Below the pieces are notes generated by a model. That model was not told where the DNA came from, did no database searches, and worked only from the letters and a program-made list of their open reading frames with translations. Made by a program: the position numbers and the translations under genes. A stretch of 27,172 bases of DNA, from positions 1-27,172 of the forward strand of contig JBHGBB010000025.1 of assembly GCA_041946755.1 (NCBI GenBank), given 5' to 3'. The stretch is from JBHGBB01 sp041946755. Lineage in GTDB: Bacteria > UBP4 > UBA4092 > JAOAEQ01. Numbering within the stretch: position 1 is the first letter of the stretch; each line of letters begins with the position of its first letter. Of the stretch, positions 15,979-23,300 are shown in pieces.

Positions 15979-16026
15979 AATAACATGTTTTATTTAACCA
16001 TTTAGCCAAGATTAGGAGGATACATT

Positions 16027-16521
16027 ATGCCGGCATTACCGAAAACCGCTGTAGAAGCTATCGAAATGGCAATCGCTGCAGAACTCGATGCGCAAGCGAC
16101 TTATTTACAGTTAGCCAATACCACCCAATCCCAGGATGCGAAATTGCTATATCAAAACCTCGCCCGAGATGAACAGTGGCATAAAGAATTACTTGATGAA
16201 CGATACCAAGCGCTAACCGGGAATAAACAGCCGAAATCCGCCTCAGGCGGACCAAGCATCGAAGGTGCTGTAGTACGCATGAAAGCGAAAGAGAATATGG
16301 ATGAAATGGAAATATTACAATTAGCGATTTCCGCTGAAATAGCAGCGTTTGAATTCTATACCAAAACCACCGCGGCGATTATCGATCCTGAAACCAGAAC
16401 GATGTTTTTGCGTCTATCTGAAGATGAGGCGCGGCATCGGAATTTACTAGAAAAAGAAGTTCAAGCGCGGCAAGGAAAACCGACCGATGAAATGGAACTA
16501 GATAACTGGGTAAGGGAATAA
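16027..16521 (+). CDS. rubrerythrin-like diiron (ferritin-like) protein without rubredoxin domain
   Basis: Four-helix-bundle diiron protein of 164 residues, probably a peroxide- or oxygen-scavenging erythrin in the cytosol. Iron ligands fall in the usual pattern: Glu in helix A (E19, IAAELDAQATY), ExxH in helix B (E49, H52, RDEQWH), Glu in helix C (E104, ISAEIAAFEFY, with E109 near) and ExxH in helix D (E134, H137, DEARH). The C-terminal rubredoxin domain of classical rubrerythrin is absent, so electrons must come from another protein, perhaps the oxidoreductase 100 bases downstream. The loop between helices B and C contains SASGG (71-75), encoded exactly by a 15-bp palindrome shared with other sites. 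AGGAGG lies 7 bases before the ATG. Confidence 0.92.
   Translation: MPALPKTAVEAIEMAIAAELDAQATYLQLANTTQSQDAKLLYQNLARDEQWHKELLDERYQALTGNKQPKSASGGPSIEGAVVRMKAKENMDEMEILQLAISAEIAAFEFYTKTTAAIIDPETRTMFLRLSEDEARHRNLLEKEVQARQGKPTDEMELDNWVRE
16237..16251. repeat. TCCGCCTNAGGCGGA palindrome inside the rubrerythrin-like gene
   Basis: Reads TCCGCCTCAGGCGGA in frame as Ser-Ala-Ser-Gly-Gly, in the loop joining the two helix pairs of the bundle. The central C avoids the stop codon that a central A would create. Confidence 0.92.
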
Positions 16522-16525
16522 GGTG

Positions 16526-16615
16526 CAGTCTTAAGTCCTAAGTCTTTAGTCTTAAGATTAAAGTAGTTTTTCTTAGGACTTGGGACTTAGGACTTGGGAC
16601 TTAGGACTTAGGACT
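16526..16615. repeat. tandem 14-mers and inverted AGTCCTAA words before the oxidoreductase
   Basis: Three tandem 14-mers CTTAGGACTTGGGA occupy 16572-16613 (the third ends in TAGGA). The left side (AGTCTTAAGTCCTAAGTCTT, 16527-16546) is their loose reverse complement, so the whole can fold as one hairpin that ends 7 bases before the ATG at 16623. Confidence 0.8.
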
Positions 16616-16622
16616 ATCAACT

Positions 16623-17687
16623 ATGCATATCGTTATTATTGGTGATGGACCTGCAGGAGAAAAAGCAGCAGAGATAATTTATCGGGAGAAACCGGAATAT
16701 CGGGTTACGATAATCACTGAAGAATCATGCCCGTTTTATCTGCGACCCGGGCTGATGAATTATATTGCCGGAGAATTAAAAGAGTCCGCCTCAGGCGGAT
16801 TCTGCTCGAAAGATATCGCTAAATATCGCGACCGGAATATCAACCTGCTTTTAAACAGCCGGGTTACTAAACTTGATCCCGTGAAACAAGAACTGGAACT
16901 GATGAGTACGCAATCCGCGTCAGGCGGAAACGAAAAGCTACCTTCAGTTCATTATGACCAACTGCTCATCGCAACGGGAGCGAACTATTTTATTGCGCCG
17001 CCATTGCTGCCGTTCCGCCAGTATATCCATACGATCTATAACCTTAATGATGCGAACCGATTGATTGAACAGAGTAAAACCGCAAAAAAAGCGGTGGTTA
17101 TGGGTAGCAGTCTTCTCGGAGCAGAACTCGTCCGGGTGTTACATATTCTCGGGTTAGAAGTAACCTATCTGACGAGAAAAGAAACCTTCTGGCCTCGTAC
17201 CCTATTTCATACCCATGCAGAACAGGTTGCCTCGGTTTTGCGGGAGCATAATATCGATCTGGTATATGGAGAAGATATCCGAGGGATAACGGTTTATTCG
17301 AATAAAGTAGCCGGAGTAGTAACCTCAAAAAAGCGGGAGATTGACTGCGATTTGGTAGGAATCGCTACCGATTTGGTACCGAATGTCGAGTTCTTGAATC
17401 CGACTAAGGCGGATAGCGGATTAAAAATATTCCGCGGGATAGTAGTCGATTCCCAGATGCGTACCAATATCCCGAATATTTATGCTGCCGGCGATATCGC
17501 TCAGGTATACTATCCGAAACATAACATGCATCAGGTGCATTATAGCTGGATTAACGCTTCCAACCAAGGCGAAATCGCCGGATATAATCTGGCTGGGATT
17601 GAACGTTCTTTCCGGGAAGAGTATGCTACCGAAGATATCGAAATGTATGGATTGAACATGCTCTCCCGTTGGACACGAAATCAATAA
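16623..17687 (+). CDS. FAD-dependent NAD(P)H oxidoreductase (NADH oxidase/rubredoxin reductase-like)
   Basis: Flavoprotein of the pyridine nucleotide-disulphide reductase fold, 354 residues, cytosolic. The FAD-binding GxGxxG is VIIGDGPAGEKAA at the N-terminus; YLRPGLMNYIAGE resembles NADH oxidase and nitrite-reductase FAD subunits; LLIATGA closes the first FAD region. The NAD(P)H-binding segment is VVMGSSLLGAELVRVL (about 154-170), and the second FAD motif is IYAAGDIAQ. No redox CxxxxC pair is visible, so it should reduce an external acceptor such as a rubredoxin-like or diiron protein or oxygen. Two SASGG insertions (55-59 and 98-102) are encoded by the 15-bp palindrome. Its final 52 codons are duplicated near 20.2 kb. 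The stop lies 4 bases from the end of the convergent gene. No clear Shine-Dalgarno sequence is present. Confidence 0.9.
   Translation: MHIVIIGDGPAGEKAAEIIYREKPEYRVTIITEESCPFYLRPGLMNYIAGELKESASGGFCSKDIAKYRDRNINLLLNSRVTKLDPVKQELELMSTQSASGGNEKLPSVHYDQLLIATGANYFIAPPLLPFRQYIHTIYNLNDANRLIEQSKTAKKAVVMGSSLLGAELVRVLHILGLEVTYLTRKETFWPRTLFHTHAEQVASVLREHNIDLVYGEDIRGITVYSNKVAGVVTSKKREIDCDLVGIATDLVPNVEFLNPTKADSGLKIFRGIVVDSQMRTNIPNIYAAGDIAQVYYPKHNMHQVHYSWINASNQGEIAGYNLAGIERSFREEYATEDIEMYGLNMLSRWTRNQ
16785..16799. repeat. TCCGCCTNAGGCGGA palindrome inside the oxidoreductase gene, copy 1
   Basis: Reads TCCGCCTCAGGCGGA in frame as SASGG (residues 55-59), just after the conserved AGE segment. Confidence 0.92.
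16914..16928. repeat. TCCGCSTNAGGCGGA palindrome inside the oxidoreductase gene, copy 2
   Basis: Reads TCCGCGTCAGGCGGA, one base off the consensus, but still encodes SASGG (residues 98-102). It lies in a variable loop before LLIATGA. Confidence 0.9.
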
Positions 17688-17691
17688 TCGG

Positions 17692-18783
17692 CTAATAAAC
17701 CAACCAGCGCGAAAATGGGGCATAACGTAAAACGACTTTCCCTTCAATCAGTCTTTTAGAAATGATACTTCCACTCAATCGTTTCCCGGCATCAAGCGGC
17801 TGGCGAAATGGTGCTGATAAATAAATGAAATAACTATCTGCAGGAACGGTAACTTCCGCAGTATCATTTTTCGTTATTCCGGTCATACTTAAAGGATATA
17901 AATCCTGGGGAAGCGGAAGATTATTTTTCAAAAATTGCTGGTTCTGCAAAACGATGGTATCGCCGGGCATCCCGATAATTCGTTCGATGACATCGCCTCC
18001 GCTGTATATAGTTTCGTTGTTTGATCTATATCTATTACCATTCAGTTTATCTACCGGTATTGCATAATACACGATATCTCCTGGTTGCGGTTCTCCAAAA
18101 ACGTACGGAAGCCGACTAATCAGAACCCGGTCGTTTTTGATTAAATAGGGGGCTAATTGATATTCTTCTTGAATCTGTAACGATCGAAAATTGGGTACCA
18201 CAAATCTCATAAATAGAAGAATGATTACAATAAGTATTCCGATATTCCACCAAATAGCTTCTTCTCGAGATAAATCGATAATCTTATTGGTTATCGCATC
18301 CAGAATTGCTGCTGCATAAATGCTCAAAAAGGTCGACCAGGCAAATGACTGCCACCCAGCCCCTACATAGAAAAGGGCAAGAATTAATATACTTAACCAG
18401 AGCACAAAAAAGATCAGACCTTTGATTAACTCTTCTTTGTACATCTGTCCGAGTCCGGGAATGATGATTGATAAAAATCCGGCTATCCAAGGATTATGGT
18501 ACCAGATCGATTTACCGAGTTGTGGATTTATCGCCGACCGGAGAACATCTGCTGCACTCTCTTCGCCTGGAATTTCATCGCTGTTATCGGCCTGATCATA
18601 AACCGCTTCATTTCTATGAGTTCGCAGTTTTAAGTTATAGAAGAACTGGCCGATTTTTCTCCGAATCGGATGGAGATGCGGTGCAATTTTAAACGATTGA
18701 ATTTCCCGGATAACCGGTTTATTACAATTTATACATTCGGTTATCCCCGGTAAATTCTCGAAGCCACAATATTGGCATTGCAT
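17692..18783 (-). CDS. zinc-ribbon membrane protein with inactive signal-peptidase-like (S26) domain
   Basis: 363-residue protein in three parts. An N-terminal zinc ribbon has C3, C6, C17 and C20 (CQYC...CINC). A membrane region follows with PGLGQMYKEELIKG (108-122), the signature of TM2/DUF5683-like small membrane domains, and hydrophobic helices at about 98-110, 122-142, 150-165 and 178-196. The C-terminal part has the S26 signal peptidase fold: GDIVYY (box C), DVIERIIGMPGDTIVL (box D), and a late segment LSGSIISKRLIEGKVVLRY matching the end of LepB. The usual SMxPTL is QLAPYL (Q209 in place of the nucleophile Ser), and the general-base Lys of KRVIGLPGD is Glu (E267). It should therefore not cleave signal peptides; a binding or regulatory role is inference. 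No Shine-Dalgarno sequence is present. Confidence 0.85.
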   Translation of the reverse strand: MQCQYCGFENLPGITECINCNKPVIREIQSFKIAPHLHPIRRKIGQFFYNLKLRTHRNEAVYDQADNSDEIPGEESAADVLRSAINPQLGKSIWYHNPWIAGFLSIIIPGLGQMYKEELIKGLIFFVLWLSILILALFYVGAGWQSFAWSTFLSIYAAAILDAITNKIIDLSREEAIWWNIGILIVIILLFMRFVVPNFRSLQIQEEYQLAPYLIKNDRVLISRLPYVFGEPQPGDIVYYAIPVDKLNGNRYRSNNETIYSGGDVIERIIGMPGDTIVLQNQQFLKNNLPLPQDLYPLSMTGITKNDTAEVTVPADSYFIYLSAPFRQPLDAGKRLSGSIISKRLIEGKVVLRYAPFSRWLVY

Positions 18784-18798
18784 AAAATCTTAAATTCT

Positions 18799-18879
18799 AC
18801 CACCGAGGGCGCAGAGAAAACTGAGATAAAGTATTTTATTGAGTATTCCTCTGCATTTCTCAGTGTCCGCTGTGGTTAG
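18799..18879. repeat. inverted pair of ACCACAGAGG-type repeat arms
   Basis: ACCACCGAGGGCGCAGAGAA near 18800 and TTTCTCAGTGTCCGCTGTGG at 18856-18875 are inverted copies of the same TTCTC.GTGTCC.CTGTGGTTA word. Its right end overlaps the stop codon region of the DUF2997 gene. Confidence 0.65.
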
Positions 18880-19094
18880 TCGTTAATTTTCGTTTGGGTG
18901 TTACCGGTAATCCCAACCTTTTGCCCGGGGTCATAATATTCTGAGGTAAACGATTGCTGGATTATTGTCCCCACATTATTCGCTATTTCCTCTGCATTTT
19001 TAACGCAGGATTTACCTTTTATCCCATGGATATGGATGGTAATATTTCCGGTTTCATCGATTAATACTTCTAACTCCTCTTTATTACTCGCCAT
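18876..19094 (-). CDS. DUF2997 family small protein
   Basis: 72-residue protein with the DUF2997 pattern: LEVLIDETGNITIHIHGIKGKSCVKNAEEI followed by EYYDPG. The KGKSC stretch and the EYY motif are the most typical parts. Molecular function is unknown for the family. GGAGGAGGAG precedes the ATG. It begins 14 bases after the stop of the DUF1257-like gene, so the two form an operon, a pairing I also recall from cyanobacteria and other bacteria. Confidence 0.85.
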   Translation of the reverse strand: MASNKEELEVLIDETGNITIHIHGIKGKSCVKNAEEIANNVGTIIQQSFTSEYYDPGQKVGITGNTQTKIND

Positions 19095-19108
19095 ACTCCT
19101 CCTCCTCT

Positions 19109-19573
19109 TTATGAAAAACGACGAACTACTACCCGGACTGTTTTATTTTCCAGCATCTCTTCGGTCGCCACTGCATATCCTTTCTTCTTAAGTTCCGAAA
19201 CAACTTTATGATATGCAAACTGCTGGGTAAACCGATTCATCATTTGTTTTCCAATCTGCTGCAATTGCGCTTTCGTTTTTCGGTCACCTTTAATCCGCAA
19301 CATATATTTCCCATGTTCATCGGCATAAAAGGTTAAGGTGAGATCGTCTTTTTTAAACTCCAATTTCTTCTCGTTTTTTAACGATTCTTTAAACACCTCG
19401 CTATTATCCAGTTCCATTTCAACGGTTTCTTCAGTAGCTATAGCTTGCGGTCGGTCATCAAATCCTTGTTTCAACATAGTAAACCCGCAACTGGTGGCCG
19501 CACTACATACCGCAGTGCTGATTATCGGCCAACTAGCGGTAACTAACGGTGCGATTACCATAACAACACTCAT
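19109..19573 (-). CDS. DUF1257/Ycf35-like protein
   Basis: 154-residue protein. The C-terminal half matches the DUF1257 (chloroplast/cyanobacterial Ycf35) pattern: LTFYADEHGKYML, then RFTQQFAYHKVVSELKKKGYAV, then EEMLENKTVRVVVRRF. The N-terminus (MSVVMVIAPLVTASWP...) is a hydrophobic, small-residue stretch that could be a membrane helix. The family's function is unknown. The longer frame begins with a GTG at 19582, but GGAGG (complement of 19582-19586) overlaps that codon and stands 8 bases before the ATG at 19573, so I chose the ATG. It precedes DUF2997 in an operon. Confidence 0.85.
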   Translation of the reverse strand: MSVVMVIAPLVTASWPIISTAVCSAATSCGFTMLKQGFDDRPQAIATEETVEMELDNSEVFKESLKNEKKLEFKKDDLTLTFYADEHGKYMLRIKGDRKTKAQLQQIGKQMMNRFTQQFAYHKVVSELKKKGYAVATEEMLENKTVRVVVRRFS

Positions 19574-20162
19574 ACTATCCACCTCCTGTATCCATCAGGA
19601 TTCAGCTTGATATATTCAATCCTTACCTTACGCCTAATGTTATCTTGATAATATACGTCGATATCTAGAAACACTCGAGTTAACCTTTATACTGACCTTA
19701 TGATTATCGGTATTAAATATGCACAAGGCATTATCTAGTCCTCCGCTGCAGTTGGTCTACAATAAAGACGTTTCAAACCAAAATAAGGTTTAGTGGGAAA
19801 AATGATTTTTTGGGAAATAACGGTGAAAGGTATTGGTGCTTAACCACAATGCTGCGATAAGGCACCAATCGATTTATTTACTCTTCAATTCAAAAGTAAT
19901 AGAGATATACTGCGAGATGATAATTGTATTGAGATTACTGCTAACGTATTCTGCTGGAAGGTCAGTTTCACGGCCATTGATTCTAATCGACGAAAAAGGA
20001 GAACTACCGCTACAACCGATAGAAATAACCTTACCGACTTTTTAGCCTAATAAAATAGCGGCTTGCTACGTTTTTCTTTAGTATCTTCAACCGTTTTCTG
20101 TTTCGCTTCATTAACCATATTAGCCTTGTCGGTTAATCTGAAAAGAAGATACTATTGCATTT
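19574..20162. other. intergenic region with decayed coding remnants
   Basis: About 590 bases without an intact gene. Next to 19573 lies the ribosome site of the DUF1257-like gene, and its promoter should also be here, though I see no convincing boxes. A possible broken minus-strand gene is listed at 19874-20118. The rest shows nothing recognisable. Confidence 0.6.
19874..20118 (-). pseudogene. possible frameshifted small gene, unrecognised
   Basis: On the minus strand an ATG at 20118 opens 23 codons (MVNEAKQKTVEDTKEKRS...) ending in TAG at 20047-20049. A second frame (20041-19874) then continues for 55 codons without its own start: VGKVISIGCSGSSPF... to ...SITFELKSK. Together they could be one small gene broken by a stop and a frameshift. 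I recognise no family, and chance is a real alternative. Confidence 0.25.
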
Positions 20163-20320
20163 ATCAGGTGCATTATAACTGGATTAATGCTTCTAACCAA
20201 GGCGAAATCGCCGGGTATAATCTGGCTGGGATTGAACGCTCTTTCCGGGAAGAATATGCTACCGAAGATATCGAAATGTATGAGATGAACATGCTCTCCC
20301 GCTGGATGAATAAGAAATAG
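20163..20320 (+). pseudogene. 3' fragment of a second copy of the FAD oxidoreductase
   Basis: These 158 bases align without gaps to 17530-17687, the last 52 codons and stop of the oxidoreductase; by my count about 18 bases differ (near 89% identity). The encoded tail reads QVHYNWINASNQGEIAGYN... and ends in its own stop. Most differences before the last few codons are silent, so the copy probably came from a paralogue once under selection. The upstream bases have no similarity to the oxidoreductase, so the rest of the gene is missing. An open frame runs upstream to 20063 but its first 33 codons look like chance sequence. Confidence 0.8.
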
Positions 20321-20380
20321 AGGATAGTAGTTCAGAAAGTGCGATTTATTTATAGTTATCGGACTTCTAACTTCGTTCAA

Positions 20381-23300
20381 CTATTTCTTAATACTTAACT
20401 TCCCCTCGGATTCCGTTTCAATATCAAATCTGCTTAATTCTACCGGTACTCCATAAGGGCCACTGAGGGTCCAATCCGAAAACGAGGTTATACCATTCAG
20501 TTGAACACGGTTCGTTGCAGTATCAATTGATTGAGGACTAAACCAACTCCAGGTACTGCTCGCACTATATTTGGCAATCCGGATTTGGTCTTCAGCAAGA
20601 AGCCCGAATTGGGCATCGATGAAATCCGCATCGGTATAGGTAAAAGTCAGAGTCATCGTATTGGGTATATTCCCTTCAGAGCTAATGGTATACCAGCGCG
20701 ATAAGAAATATTGATCACTTAATTTATTCGACGAATCATTCGCATTAGGATGTTTGGCATCGTAAACATTTATGGTTATGGTATCAATACCCAAACAAGA
20801 AGAGATACCCATCGTTACCGGGGTATAATCTGTAGAGCTATTCCATGTCCCAAGATAAAAATAAGTAGTTCCAACCGTATCAATCACTCTTTGTTGTGTG
20901 GTATCGAAAGCAATAAACCATAATCCTTGTGAAGTGTTTTTCGCTGAAGTTGGATCGACACTAACCACTTGCCAGTAATAATAATCCGGACTTAATGGTG
21001 ATAGAACGGTATAGGTCGTATCTGTTACTCCGCTGGTATTTATCGCTAACCCAGTCGAAAAACTCGAATCGGTACCTACTTGAAGAGTATAGGTTAGAGT
21101 ATCTCCCAGGTCGGGATCGGACGCTGCACTCCATATGAAAGTAGGTACTCGATTATTCGTCGTAGTTACCGATGGAGCCAATAATACACTCGCTGTCGGC
21201 GGGCGATTTAGCAAGGTTATAATCCAAACCACCGAGGTATTTGCAGCAAACGAGGTATCTCGACTAATTACCCGCCAATAATATTGACCGGTAGCTAATT
21301 CACTTATCGGAGTCGCAGTAGTACTACTACTATATCCTGAATCATAAGCAATAGTGTTAAAGGTACTGGTAGTTGATACCTGTAATAGATATTGGATAAT
21401 ATCTCCGGGATTGGAATCAGTAGTTTCGGTCCAGATAAATGCCGGTATATGGTTAAACATATTACTTCCATCTCCTGGATCAAGTAGCGTTACTACTTCC
21501 GGGGGATTATTGCTTGATAAAATAGTATATACTTCACCGGAAGTATAATCTCCGTTGCCGACACCGGAACCACCTAATGGTACATTAACTCCATTTTTGA
21601 TACTATCGTTATCATTTAAATCCAATCTGATTGTTCCACTCCCAATGCCGGTATAAACGGTTACCATATATTGACTACCCGAACCGGAGATGGAAATAAT
21701 CGCGGCATCGCTCACGCCAGTAACCGATAAAACTAAATCACTGGTATCTATTCCCGTAACGCTATGATTTAAATCTACCAGAAACCGTATAGTCGTTGCA
21801 TTACCAGACGGATTAGCATCGAGTCGAGTAATAGCGTTCACTTTAGGATTCGTCGCCGTATCCTTAACTATAGTAAAATAATCAGAGATGGTGCCGGTAG
21901 TAGTAATATATTTAACATCCAACTGGTTCTTATCGATATCCAAAACCATCGAGCCACTTGAACCACCAGTGCCTACAACCATATACATCGCACCTTGATG
22001 TGCGGTGGCCCCGCCATATGGTTTAGCATAAGCACCGTCACCATCGATTCTGCCATTACCATCGTTAACAATCATTGAAGATTCAAGGGTAGTGCCATAA
22101 TGTCCATCAATAAAATCGGTTCGCCGATAGCTATGGTCATGTCCGCTAAATACCAGATCGACACCGCCATCTTCTAATATCGGTACCGCATTCTGCCGCA
22201 TACTATCGGAATTATAATATGGCGGATGATGCCAGTAAGCGATAAGCCAATCCTGAGTATTAGCCGCCAAGTCATTTTTTAGCCAGGTAAGCATCGGGCC
22301 GGTTGAAGACTGGTCGACATTAGCGGAATTCAAACAAACGAAATGGATTCTACCATAATTAAACGAATAGTAGGCCTCGGTACCGGAAGTTATTCCACCG
22401 GCTTCGCCATTTCTTGGTAAAGATAGCATATCGAAATAAGGGCCGGTTTCTGTCGAAGAAACGGAATTTCTGGCGTCATGATTTCCCATGCTGGGCCAGA
22501 TAACCGATTTCCGAAATAAAGTAGTATAGATATCAAAGAATTCGGTTTGATATTGAGTATCTAACCCATCAGTTTGTGAATTATCGCCACCGGTCAACCA
22601 GAGATCCGTAGGGGTAGAACCGGTATACGTTAAATATCCATTGAATACCGCTTTTTGACTTGCTGAACCATATCCGACATCGCTAATCACCCAAATCCGG
22701 CTGCGTTTAGCGGTTCCTTCTGTCGGGAAGGTTACAAAACAATGAGCCGCATCATCTCCTTCTATAGTACCGCCGATGGTTCCGATAGCATAATAATATT
22801 TAGTATTCGCCGAAAGACCGGATAAGATAAGTTCATGTTCAGTTGTTGAAATATCACTACTCATAAATGCAGTCAGGTTGCCTAAAGTCGTTCCATAATT
22901 TACTTGACTGGTAGCAGCTTCGGGAGTTCGCCATCGAATATGAATACTCGTTGGTGTACCCAACTGGAGATAGGGTCCGCGATTTATTAATAAGGTAGAT
23001 GATGTAAATGTCGTTGAAGTAGACAGCCATAAATCGAAACTTAGATCGCCGCTAGACATCGCATTTTGATGCACTTCAGCGGTGATAAGATTATCACCTT
23101 CTACGAGAAGTGCGGTATCGATAGTGGTTGTAAAATAGGTGGTTTCATCAGAACTCGATACATTTGAAAAAGCGAAAGTGGTAGCATAAATATTTCCAGC
23201 CGGCATGTTCGTTCGAAAGATTTCGGTTCCATTGAGATAGACTACAGCCCCATCGTCGCGTAGCACTCCCAAATATACATTCGTATAAGAAGTAGCGGTG

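Noticed and set aside
16572..16613. Short tandem repeats that could suggest a CRISPR array
   Set aside because: The 14-mers are directly adjacent with no spacers, and no cas gene is present.
17692..18783. Calling this gene lepB (active signal peptidase I)
   Set aside because: The catalytic Ser and Lys positions are Gln and Glu, so the name would imply an activity the sequence does not support.
20063..20320. 85-codon open frame as an intact gene
   Set aside because: Only the last 52 codons resemble anything, and they are the tail of the oxidoreductase; the start part looks random. It is treated as a pseudogene fragment.
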